17,140 nt of DNA from contig CABRIF010000049.1 of the NCBI GenBank assembly GCA_902470925.1, forward strand, positions 1 to 17,140. Direction: 5' to 3'. Below the pieces are notes generated by a model. The model was not told the origin of the DNA and did no database searches. It worked only from the letters and a program-made list of their open reading frames with translations. This document shows positions 1-7,300 of this stretch, one piece after another; within the stretch, counting starts at the first letter, position 1, and each line of letters opens with the position of its first letter. Source of the stretch: an uncultured Collinsella sp. Its GTDB lineage: Bacteria; Actinomycetota; Coriobacteriia; Coriobacteriales; Coriobacteriaceae. The translations under genes were made by a program, and so were the position numbers.

Positions 1-48
1 TCTACACAAGGAGTATCGTCGGCAGCGTCAGATGTGTATAAGAGACAG
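1..48 (+). other. Illumina Nextera i5-side adapter (not genomic)
   Basis: Bases 1-7 are the end of the P5 primer, 8-15 are the 8-base barcode AAGGAGTA (Nextera S507), 16-29 are the i5 linker TCGTCGGCAGCGTC, and 30-48 are the 19-base Tn5 mosaic end AGATGTGTATAAGAGACAG. The order is exactly that of a Nextera library molecule, so this is untrimmed adapter and the natural sequence starts at base 49. Translated, the mosaic end gives the artefact peptide MYKRQ, so any reading frame starting here is spurious. Confidence 0.98.
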
Positions 49-289
49 CTGCGGGTCCGCGTAGCTCGCATGAAAAGGCCTGGAATCCGCAGGCGAAAAA
101 AGCCGCAGCCCCAAAGCAATCATCGCGCAGCACAGGGCATCAAACGTCCTGCGCCTTTTCAATGCAAGCTCTCCGGAGCCACAAATGCAGACCCCGGCGG
201 ATTCCTAAGCGAACACTCCGCAGGCCGAAGGCCAAGGACCGTTCGCGTGGAACCGCCGGGGGATTCCGATGGGAGCCTACACTCCGGGC
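49..289. other. Gene-free flank downstream of groEL
   Basis: This 241-base stretch lies between the adapter junction and the groEL stop codon. The only long open frame (plus strand) begins inside the adapter, has no Shine-Dalgarno site of its own and encodes a low-complexity Arg/Pro-rich product, so it is not called. The stretch holds one nested hairpin (192-261), listed separately. Nothing else is recognisable. Confidence 0.6.
192..261 (-). terminator. Nested stem-loop after groEL, probable terminator
   Basis: Three nested stems are visible: CCCCGGCGG (192-200) pairs perfectly with CCGCCGGGG (253-261), GCGAAC (209-214) with GTTCGC (241-246), and GGCC (223-226) with GGCC (230-233) around a three-base loop. 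In the groEL direction the structure begins 28 bases after the stop codon. No T tract follows on the minus strand, so it may be a factor-assisted terminator or an mRNA 3'-end stabiliser rather than a classical intrinsic terminator. Confidence 0.5.
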
Positions 290-1927
290 TTAGTACATTC
301 CGCCGCCCTGCTGGCCAGCCGTAGCAGCCGCAATGGCATCCTCAAGCTGGGTGTTCTTCGGCACGTCGGTAACCGTAGCCTCGGTAATGAGGATGAGGCT
401 CGCAACGGAAGCGGCGTTCTGCAGCGTGGTGCGGGTGACCTTGACCGGGTCGAGCACGCCCATGTCGATCATGTTGCCCCACTCGCCGTTGGCGGAGTTC
501 AGGCCCTCACCCGCGCCGAGCTCGGAAACCTTGTCCACCACGACAGCACCCTCGTACCCGGCGTTCTTGGCGATGGTGGCCACCGGAGCGGTGAGCGCCT
601 TCTTGATGATGTCGATACCGATCTGCTCCTCAGGATCGGACACCTCGATGCCATCGAGCGCGGACAGCGCGTCCATGAACGCAACGCCGCCGCCGGCAAC
701 GATGCCCTCCTCAACAGCCGCGCGGGTAGCCTGCAGGGCATCCTCGACGCGGTGCTTGATCTCCTTGAGCTCGGTCTCGGTGGCAGCGCCGACCTTGATG
801 ACGGCCACGCCACCGGACAGCTTGGCGAGACGCTCCTGGAGCTTCTCGCGGTCGAACTCGGAGTCGGTGTGCTCGAGCTCGGCCTTGATCTGGGCCACGC
901 GATCGTTGATGGCGTCCTTGGAGCCGGCGCCGTCCACGATGGTGGTGTTGTCCTTGGTGATGGTCACGCTCTTGGCGGTGCCGAGCATCTCAGCCGTGAT
1001 GTCGGCAACCTTGATGCCCAGCTCATCGAGGGCAGCCTGGCCACCGGTGAGCACCGCGATATCCTCGAGCATGCGCTTGCGGCGGTCGCCGTAGCCGGGA
1101 GCCTTCACAGCGCACACGTTGAGCGCGCCGCGGATCTTGTTCAACACGAGCGTGGGCAGCGCCTCGCCGTCGATATCCTCAGCGATGATCAGCAGGCCCT
1201 TGCCGGCGCGGGAAACGGCCTCGAGCACAGGCATGATGTCCTGCACGTTGGAGATCTTCTGGTCGGTGATGAGGATGTAGGGATCCTTCATCACGGCCTC
1301 CATACGGTCGTTATCCGTGACGAAGTACGCGGAGACATAGCCCTTGTCGAACTGCATGCCCTCGACCGTGTCGATCTGGATATCGAAGGTCTGGCCGTCC
1401 TCGACGGTGATGACGCCGTCTTTGCCCACCACGTCCATGGCCTCGGCGATCTTGGCGCCAACCTCGGGGTCGCCGGCGGAGATGGTGCCGACCGACGCGA
1501 TCTGCTCCTTGGTCTCAACCGGCTTGGACAGGCTCTTCATCTCGGCCACGGCGGCGTTGACGGCCTTGTCGATACCGCGGCGGATGGCCAGCGGGTTGGC
1601 GCCGGCAGCGACGTTCTTGAGACCGTCGTTGACGATTGCCTGGGCCAGCAGCGTGGCGGTGGTGGTGCCGTCACCCACCGTGTCGTTGGTCTTGGTGGCA
1701 ACCTCCTTCACCAGCTGGGCGCCCATGTTCTCGATGTTGTCCTCGAGCTCGATCTCCTTGGCAACGGAGACGCCGTCGTTGGTGATAGTGGGAGCGCCGA
1801 AGGAGCGCTGCAGCGCCACGTAACGGCCCTTGGGGCCCATGGTGACGGTGACGGCGTCGGCCAGCGTGTTGACGCCCTTCGCGAGCTTGGCGCGAGCGTC
1901 GGTATCGAACATGATGTTCTTAGCCAT
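290..1927 (-). CDS. groEL: 60 kDa chaperonin GroEL
   Basis: This is the large cytoplasmic chaperonin subunit. It forms the double-ring ATP-driven folding chamber and works with the GroES lid encoded just upstream. The 545-residue length is normal for the family. The N-terminus MAKNIMFDTDAR, the ATP-binding segment VGDGTTTATLL (about residues 84-94) and the late AGGGVA segment are all family hallmarks. The C-terminus ends GGQQGGGMY, a shortened form of the usual Gly-Gly-Met tail. The start is fixed by a perfect GGAGG (1936-1940) eight bases before the ATG. It is the second gene of groES-groEL, separated by 111 bases containing a possible stem-loop, and is followed by a nested hairpin. Codon use is strongly G/C-ending, as expected for a highly expressed gene in a high-GC genome. 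Confidence 0.99.
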   Translation of the reverse strand: MAKNIMFDTDARAKLAKGVNTLADAVTVTMGPKGRYVALQRSFGAPTITNDGVSVAKEIELEDNIENMGAQLVKEVATKTNDTVGDGTTTATLLAQAIVNDGLKNVAAGANPLAIRRGIDKAVNAAVAEMKSLSKPVETKEQIASVGTISAGDPEVGAKIAEAMDVVGKDGVITVEDGQTFDIQIDTVEGMQFDKGYVSAYFVTDNDRMEAVMKDPYILITDQKISNVQDIMPVLEAVSRAGKGLLIIAEDIDGEALPTLVLNKIRGALNVCAVKAPGYGDRRKRMLEDIAVLTGGQAALDELGIKVADITAEMLGTAKSVTITKDNTTIVDGAGSKDAINDRVAQIKAELEHTDSEFDREKLQERLAKLSGGVAVIKVGAATETELKEIKHRVEDALQATRAAVEEGIVAGGGVAFMDALSALDGIEVSDPEEQIGIDIIKKALTAPVATIAKNAGYEGAVVVDKVSELGAGEGLNSANGEWGNMIDMGVLDPVKVTRTTLQNAASVASLILITEATVTDVPKNTQLEDAIAAATAGQQGGGMY

Positions 1928-1951
1928 AGTTCAATCCTCCATAGGTGAGAG

Positions 1952-2001
1952 ATGTTCGGATGCCGCCTTGCGGCCGAGTCGCGTGCCGCGGCGGCGAACA
2001 T
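1952..2001 (-). other. Potential stem-loop in the groES-groEL spacer
   Basis: Within the 111-base spacer, ATGTTCG (1952-1958) is perfectly complementary to CGAACAT (1995-2001) and encloses a second hairpin, GCCGC-CTT-GCGGC (1962-1974). The structure ends 11 bases upstream of the groEL Shine-Dalgarno site, so it could tune the groEL:groES ratio by processing, stability or partial termination. No T tract follows it. The arms are seen directly; the function is inferred. Confidence 0.35.
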
Positions 2002-2038
2002 GTGCCCCAGGGGCCGATGCCCAGCTGGGACAGCGGAA

Positions 2039-2326
2039 TTACTCGACGATCGCGTAGATGTCGTCGGCGCGCATCAGCAGGTAGTCCTCGCCGTCGACCT
2101 TGACCTCGTTACCGCCGAACTTGCCGTAGATCACGACGTCGCCGGCCTTGACGTCGATGGGCAGGCGCTCGCCGTTGTCGGACAGCTTGCCGGCGCCAAC
2201 GGCCACGACGGTACCGCGCTGCGGCTTCTCCTGGGCGTTGCTGGCGATATACAGACCCGAGGCGGTCTTCTGCTCAGCGGCATCGGGCTTGACCAGAACG
2301 CGGTCTGCAAGCGGCTTCAGACTCAT
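2039..2326 (-). CDS. groES: 10 kDa co-chaperonin GroES
   Basis: This is the heptameric lid of the GroEL folding chamber, in the cytoplasm. The product is 95 residues, the usual family length. It starts MSLKPLADRVLVKP and contains the mobile-loop region around residues 17-33 (EQKTASGLYIAS), then GTVVAVGAG, then GDVVIYGKFGG and the ending DDIYAIVE, all typical of GroES. The frame stays open far upstream, but this ATG is chosen because the family N-terminus begins here and AGGAGG (2335-2340) sits eight bases before it. It is the first gene of the groESL operon. The upstream region holds a candidate promoter, a GC-rich leader hairpin and split heat-shock-operator-like half sites. No CIRCE element was found by eye. 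Confidence 0.98.
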   Translation of the reverse strand: MSLKPLADRVLVKPDAAEQKTASGLYIASNAQEKPQRGTVVAVGAGKLSDNGERLPIDVKAGDVVIYGKFGGNEVKVDGEDYLLMRADDIYAIVE

Positions 2327-2351
2327 AGCTGATTCCTCCTTTGCTGGTGCT

Positions 2352-2366
2352 CCGGGGCGGCCCCGG
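2352..2366 (-). other. GC-only hairpin in the groES leader
   Basis: CCGGGG (2352-2357), a three-base loop and CCCCGG (2361-2366) form a six-pair all-G/C hairpin, 11 bases upstream of the groES Shine-Dalgarno site. It would lie in the 5' untranslated leader if the promoter at 2414-2446 is used. It does not cover the Shine-Dalgarno itself, so it is not an obvious RNA thermometer. A role in leader stability is possible but unproven. Confidence 0.4.
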
Positions 2367-2413
2367 GCATCCATGCTTTTACGTACGCGATGAATGGTAC
2401 CCACGAACACGAA

Positions 2414-2446
2414 CTTATACAACGCGAGAGCAAAAAATCTTATCAA
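2414..2446 (-). promoter_or_regulatory. Candidate groESL promoter
   Basis: On the minus strand TATAAG (2414-2419) matches the -10 consensus at five of six positions and lies about 88 bases before the groES start. The best -35-like hexamer, TTGATA (2441-2446), is 21 bases upstream, longer than the ideal 17. The promoter may therefore be intrinsically weak and activator-dependent, or the true -35 is less conserved. The surrounding AT-rich patch contrasts with the GC-rich genes. Confidence 0.4.
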
Positions 2447-2461
2447 CTCACACTTAGATTT

Positions 2462-2501
2462 CTTGAGTCGAAGCACGGGCGGAGACCCGCTGCGACTCAG
2501 G
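2462..2501. promoter_or_regulatory. Split HAIR-like half sites upstream of groES
   Basis: CTTGAGT (2462-2468) and ACTCAGG (2495-2501) match the two halves of the HspR operator HAIR (CTTGAGT-N7-ACTCAAG) at 13 of 14 positions and in the right orientation, but are 26 bases apart instead of seven. A further ACTCA lies at 2446-2450, beside the -35-like hexamer. HspR binding is known for actinobacterial heat-shock operons. Use of this widely spaced version is speculation, because the same arms also form the hairpin 2464-2499. Confidence 0.25.
2464..2499 (-). terminator. Hairpin between abiEii and groES, possible terminator
   Basis: TGAGTCG (2464-2470) pairs perfectly with CGACTCA (2493-2499). Inside, AGC pairs with GCT and GGG with CCC around a short loop, giving about 13 pairs with small interruptions. 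It lies about 85 bases after the abiEii stop and upstream of the groES promoter candidate, the right place to insulate the two operons. It lacks a T tract on either strand, so an operator role is an alternative. Confidence 0.4.
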
Positions 2502-2583
2502 CGGACCTTCCCGTGGACACGCGCCCCCATACCCCTTCGATTACGAGGGCGTTCGCCATGCGCATAGGCACGCTCCGGGTTCC

Positions 2584-3471
2584 CTATGCCCACTCCCCTA
2601 CTGCCGAATCCCATCTCAATCCATGAACAGACCCTTTCAGAACGGGATTGAACAACATTGCCGCGATATCGACAGCGGCGTCCAGGCTGCCGATATCTGA
2701 CATCAGCGGTGTCTGTCGGCACAACTTCATAAATCTCCGCTCTGCAGGTCCTCGCCATTCCGCTGGGACATCAAATCTGCAGGGCACAACGATTCTTCTC
2801 GCAGAGCACTCTAAGCGCAGGCGATGCAGCAGTGCAGACCCGTCAACCTCGCAACTTCTTGCGTACACAACTACATCCACCAAGTCTTTCTGACGTGATG
2901 AAGGCCTACCGTCATGCCTTTCCAGAATGCCGCAGAACTTATCTGCAAGCGCGCTCTCCACGGTATACGCCCGATAGTCGCACACGGGAATATCGTGCAG
3001 CTCGATTCGATCCGCCGGCGTAATCACATCGAAATCGTCTTGCGGGATCTCATCCACCACAAGGTCGACAGAAATATCCTGCACCCTTCGACCGCCGATC
3101 TGGGCATGAAACGTAACGCAAGCGCCCGAACGATACTCGTCCTCAGCTTTAATATGTACCGCTTTAGCGAACTCAAACGTAACAAAGTCGTTCAAATCAA
3201 TCGACGCCAGGGCCCTAAGTTCGCCAATTGCTCGATCAAGATCCCTTTCCTCGGAGAGAAGGTCGATGTCGCGTGTTGTCCGAGCGTCAGGGGTGCGCGC
3301 GAGCATGCTTTGTCCACCCTTAAGCAGGAAATGAGCGTCGGGCTTGCTAAATACACGGCACAGCAGTCGATGAAAGAAAAACACGATGTACGCTCTATTC
3401 GTATCCATAGGCGATGATTTCGCGATACTCTTGACTGCTCTGTCCAGGTCGAGAGGCGTCTTATATACCAT
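2584..3471 (-). CDS. abiEii: AbiEii-family nucleotidyltransferase toxin
   Basis: This is the toxin of an AbiE type IV toxin-antitoxin pair: a cytoplasmic nucleotidyltransferase-like protein whose family causes reversible growth arrest and phage abortive infection. The product is 295 residues. The nucleotidyltransferase core shows LLKGGQS (about 49-55) followed by TRDIDLL (66-72) with the DxD metal-binding aspartates D68 and D70. Later conserved points are ADKF (176-179, K178) and RQKDLVDVVVYA (193-204), matching the family's basic and Asp motifs. An in-frame TTG lies six codons upstream, but the ATG at 3471 is preferred because a purine-rich GGAAGGGGG lies just before it. The gene overlaps the end of the antitoxin gene by 11 bases, typical of translational coupling. 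Base composition is visibly less GC-rich than groESL, suggesting acquisition. Confidence 0.9.
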   Translation of the reverse strand: MVYKTPLDLDRAVKSIAKSSPMDTNRAYIVFFFHRLLCRVFSKPDAHFLLKGGQSMLARTPDARTTRDIDLLSEERDLDRAIGELRALASIDLNDFVTFEFAKAVHIKAEDEYRSGACVTFHAQIGGRRVQDISVDLVVDEIPQDDFDVITPADRIELHDIPVCDYRAYTVESALADKFCGILERHDGRPSSRQKDLVDVVVYARSCEVDGSALLHRLRLECSARRIVVPCRFDVPAEWRGPAERRFMKLCRQTPLMSDIGSLDAAVDIAAMLFNPVLKGSVHGLRWDSAVGEWA

Positions 3472-4093
3472 GCAGCCCCCCTTCCGCAAACGCCCGATTT
3501 ACTTTGCCTCTCATGCGAGGAGCAAGCCCGGACACAATGCTGCGCAGCCGCATCGGGTCAAAGCCCTTGTCAAGCGCGTCCTCAATAACGCCCTGAACAA
3601 GAGATAGATCTTCATCATCAAGCACGAGATCGACGATTGTGCGCTCCATCCTGGTTACCGCAAAGCCATATTTGAAGGTTACGTCGTCGCGGCTGATTGC
3701 GCGAATCCCCATCTTGATGTTAGGATTTCTCGAATTAAATCTCTTGGAGGAGAACATGCGAATCGGCGTTAGATAAAAATCCCCGATTCCCAAAACCGAT
3801 GATGCCGTCGATCCACCCACCGCTATACCATCCCACGACTCTCTTGCCATGCGCTCGAACGTGAGCTCTGCAGGGGCAGTGAGCTTCCATGCTGCAACGA
3901 CCTCATCCAGATACGAGGGGGCAACAGCAGTTGAACGGTATGCCCCGCGCGCCACACGTTCCAGCTTTCCCGAAGCGCAGGCCCGTGAAAGCGCATCGCG
4001 CGGAATATCGAACCGCTCCGCCTGTGCAGTGGTAAAAACTCCTTCCTCAGCAGATAGGGAGGCGAGTGATTGTATGTAAGTCGATCCATTCAT
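3461..4093 (-). CDS. abiEi: AbiEi-family antitoxin / autorepressor
   Basis: This is the antitoxin of the AbiE pair. In studied AbiE systems it has an N-terminal winged helix that represses its own operon and a C-terminal domain that counters the toxin without stable binding. The product is 210 residues. An N-terminal helix-turn-helix segment (about 8-45) runs into LERVARGAYR (44-53), a family hallmark. The C-terminal half contains the characteristic VTRMERTIVDLVL segment. The ATG at 4093 has no clear Shine-Dalgarno, but a strong promoter places the expected transcription start on or next to this ATG. Toxin and antitoxin overlap by 11 bases in antitoxin-first order, as usual. Lower GC than flanking genes fits a mobile defence cassette inserted between groESL and the surface-protein gene. 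Confidence 0.9.
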   Translation of the reverse strand: MNGSTYIQSLASLSAEEGVFTTAQAERFDIPRDALSRACASGKLERVARGAYRSTAVAPSYLDEVVAAWKLTAPAELTFERMARESWDGIAVGGSTASSVLGIGDFYLTPIRMFSSKRFNSRNPNIKMGIRAISRDDVTFKYGFAVTRMERTIVDLVLDDEDLSLVQGVIEDALDKGFDPMRLRSIVSGLAPRMRGKVNRAFAEGGLHGI

Positions 4094-4099
4094 GTTTCA

Positions 4100-4127
4100 A
4101 TTGTAGGGCTGAAGCATACGTTTGCAA
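4100..4127 (-). promoter_or_regulatory. abiE promoter, apparently leaderless
   Basis: On the minus strand TTGCAA (4122-4127), a 16-base spacer and TACAAT (4100-4105) form a good sigma-70-type promoter. The -10 hexamer ends only six bases before the abiEi ATG, so transcription should start at or next to the A of the start codon. The absence of a Shine-Dalgarno site agrees with a leaderless message, a common mode in Actinobacteria. Any autorepression by AbiEi would have to act close to this promoter. Confidence 0.6.
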
Positions 4128-4247
4128 CCTAGATCTTCTTCAATCATCATCATTCTTTCACCGCCCTTCAAGCGGTCAGCCACCGCCCCTCAAACGTTGT
4201 CACCCCCGCTGAGAGTCCTCATGGCGTCGATAAGCACACCGGCACGC

Positions 4248-4283
4248 AAAAACGGGGTGCCGGGCAAAAACCCAGCACCCCGT
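4248..4283 (-). terminator. Intrinsic terminator of the LPXTG surface-protein gene
   Basis: ACGGGGTGC (4252-4260) is perfectly complementary to GCACCCCGT (4275-4283). After one mismatch, GGG (4262-4264) pairs with CCC (4271-4273) around a six-base loop. On the minus strand the stem runs straight into TTTTT (4248-4252). This is a classical Rho-independent terminator starting 45 bases after the stop codon at 4329, so the surface-protein gene is transcribed alone and does not read into abiE. Confidence 0.93.
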
Positions 4284-4328
4284 CCGCATCGAACTATGCA
4301 GGAGCCCCCACAGGAAACCTGTCGGCGA

Positions 4329-7300
4329 TTAGCGCTCCGCGTCGCGACGACGCTTCAGGCCGAAGGCCGCACCGAGCGCCCCCAGGCCAGAAGCCAGAGC
4401 GCCCACAATGCCCACCGAGGCAGCGTCGCCGGTCTTGGGCAGCATGCCCTTGCCAGCTTTGCCGGCCTTGGCACCCTTACCGCCGTTGTGCTTGGCACCG
4501 TTCTGCTTGGCGGTGTCCTGCTTGCCGGTATGCTCGGCGCCGCCCTTGTCCTTGCCCGTCTCGTTACCTGCGGGCTTGGGGTCGCGAACGATCACGGCAA
4601 CCTCAACGGTATCCATCGAGCCATCCGGGTAGGTAACCGCGATGGTGCCGACCGTCTTGCCGGGCTTGCTCGTGTCCGGCTTGACGCTCCACTCGATCTT
4701 GGTGCCTTCCGGCAGATCGCCCTTGTTGGCGATGCCGTCGGCGGCGGCGGGCTCACGGCCCGTCTCGACCGTCACGTCCTGGCCGGCGGGCATATGCTTG
4801 TCGGCATCGGTGCTCGCGTCCTTCACGTGCACCGGGACCTCGACCTTGTCCATCGTCCCATCCGGGTAGGTCACCACGATGATGCTGGTCACCGTACCGG
4901 ACTTGCTCGTGTCCGGCTTGGCGTCCCACTCGATTTTGGTGCCCTCCGGCAGATCGCCCTTGTTGGCGATGCCGTCGGTGGCGGCGGGCTCACGGCCCGT
5001 CTCGACCGTCACGTCCTGGCCGGCGGGAGCATACTTCTGAGCGTCCGTGCGGGTATCCTTCACATGCACCGGCACCGTCACCTTGTCCATGGAGCCATCC
5101 TGGTAGGCCACCACGACCACGCCGGTGGTATCGCCGGGCTTGGAGGTGTCCGGCTTGGTCTCCCAAGCGATCTGGACGTTCTTCGGCAAATCGCCCTTGT
5201 TGGCGATGGCGTCGGCGGCATCGGCCTCGCGGCCCATGTCAACCGTCACGTCTTTGCCCATCGGGTTGTACTTCTCGGCCTCGGTGCGCTTGTCCACCAC
5301 GTTCACGGACACGTTCACCACGTCGAAGGAGCCATCGGGGTACGCGACGTTCACCTTGCCGGTAAACGTGCCGGCGTTGTCGGTCGAGGGACGCTGCGCC
5401 CAGCTGTAGACAACATCCTTCGGCAGCTCGCCCTTGTTGATGATCGCCTCGGACGCATCAGGCATCGTACCGCCCAGGCCGACGGTGATCGTCGTGCCCT
5501 TGGGGTCGAACTGGTCGCTTTGCGGGATCGACGGCTTGGGCAGCACGGTGATCTCGACCGTGACCTCGTCGGTGGTGTCGTCCGGGTAGGTCACCACAAT
5601 GGTGCCGTTCACCTTGCCGGGCGTGTCGGTGCTGAAGTGCTCCTTCCACGCGGCGTTGGTGCCACCGGGCAGCTCGCCCATGTTCGCGATGCCGCTGACC
5701 GCAGGAGGAATCGAGCCCTGCTGCGTCGTCACCGGCTTGCCCTTGGGCGTGTACTTCTCAGCGTCGGGGCGGGTGTCCCGCACCTGAACCGGAACCGTCA
5801 CCATGTCCTTGGAGCCATCCTGGTAGGTCACCACGATGGTGCCGGTGGTCTTGCCGGGCTTGGAGGTGTCCGGCTTGGTACCCCAGGAGATCTGGACGTC
5901 GCCCGGCAGCTCGCCCTTGTTGGCGATGCCGTCGGCGGCGGCGGGCTCGCGGCCCATGTCAACCGTCACGGTCTGGCCCTTGGCGTCGTACTTCTCGGCA
6001 TCCTTGCGGCTGTCCACGACCTCGAAGTCGACCTCGACCTCGTCGGCGGACGTATCGGCATAGGTCACCACGATAACGGCCTTGGCCGTGCCGGGCTTGG
6101 CCGTGGAGGGCGCGTCCTTCCAGGCGAAGGAGGTACCGGCGGGCAGCTTGTCGGCGTCAACGATGCCGGTCTTGGCGTCGGGAGCGCCGGCGTTCAGCTC
6201 GGCCGTCACCTTCTGGCCCTTGGGATCGTTCTTCTGGGCCTCGGTGCGGGTGTCCTTCACGTGGACCGTCACATGCACCAGATCGCGCGACTTGTCCGGG
6301 TAGGTGACGGCGACGGTGCCGGTCGCCTCGCCGGGCTTGCTCGTATCGGGCTCATTCGCCCACTCGTATGCGGTGCCGTTCGGCAGCTCGCCCTTGTTGG
6401 CGATGCCGTCGGCGGCCTTCGGCATCTTGCCCATGTCGACGGTGACGTCCTGGGCCTTGGGCGTGTAGATATCCGCCTGCTCGACCACCTTGACCTCGAC
6501 CTCCACCGAGTCGGAAGAGCCGTCGCTGTAGGTCACCTTGACGGTGCCCTTCTTGGTGCCGGTCGACGTGGTGTCCGGGGCCTTGCCCCAGTCAAAGGCG
6601 GCATCGGCCGGCAGGTCGGCGACGTTGGCAATGGCGGCCTTGGCCTCATCGGCGCCGGGCTTCGTGCCCTGACCCACCGTCACCGAACCGGGCTGCGGCT
6701 CGAACTTGCCGTTCTGAGGCAGCGCCTGCACCGTGACCTCAACCTCGAGCTCATCGGTGGACTTGTCGGGGTAGGTCACCAGAATCGTGCCCTTGGAGGT
6801 GCCGGCCTTGGAGACATCGGGCTCGACCTTCCAGGTGTACGCGGTGTCGTCGGGCAGCTCATAGGTGTTCGCGATGCCCTCGCTCGCCGGCGGCATGGTG
6901 CCCTCGGGCGTAGCCACCTTCTGGCCCTGCGGCTCGAACTTTTCGGCGTCCTTGCGGTTGTCCTGGACCTCGAAGTCGACCTGGACATCCTCGCTGGACC
7001 GATCCGCGTACGTCACGGTAATGGTCTGCTTGGTGGTGCCCACGTTCTCAGTGGAGGGCTTAGTCTTCCACGTGTAGGTTGCACCCTGGGGCAGCTCGCC
7101 GCCCGCGAACGCAACGCCGTATTTCGCCTCGGGGACCTTGCCGCCCAAATCGGCGGTCACCTTCTGGGCGAGCGGCTCGAACTTGTCCTTCTCGGGCCGG
7201 TTGTCGATCACGTGGATCGTCACCTCGACGGTGGTGGTGGACTGATCCTTGAAGGTCACCTCGATGGTGCCCTTGAAGTTGCCCGGCTTGCTCGTATCGG

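Noticed and set aside
34..324. 96-codon plus-strand frame at the left end
   Set aside because: Its start codon lies in the Tn5 mosaic end and it runs into the end of groEL on the opposite strand. No start signal or domain is present.
269..1948. 559-codon open frame antisense to groEL
   Set aside because: It overlaps the unmistakable groEL over its whole length. It is a shadow of codon bias with no recognisable protein signature.
2327..2583. CIRCE element (TTAGCACTC-N9-GAGTGCTAA) before groES
   Set aside because: Searched by eye on both strands; no pair of matching arms at the required spacing was found, only the ACTCA/TGAGT motifs described.
2327..2758. Upstream in-frame extension of groES (open to 2758)
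   Set aside because: The family N-terminus and a perfect AGGAGG place the start at 2326. The extension covers the promoter candidate, the hairpin and the end of abiEii.
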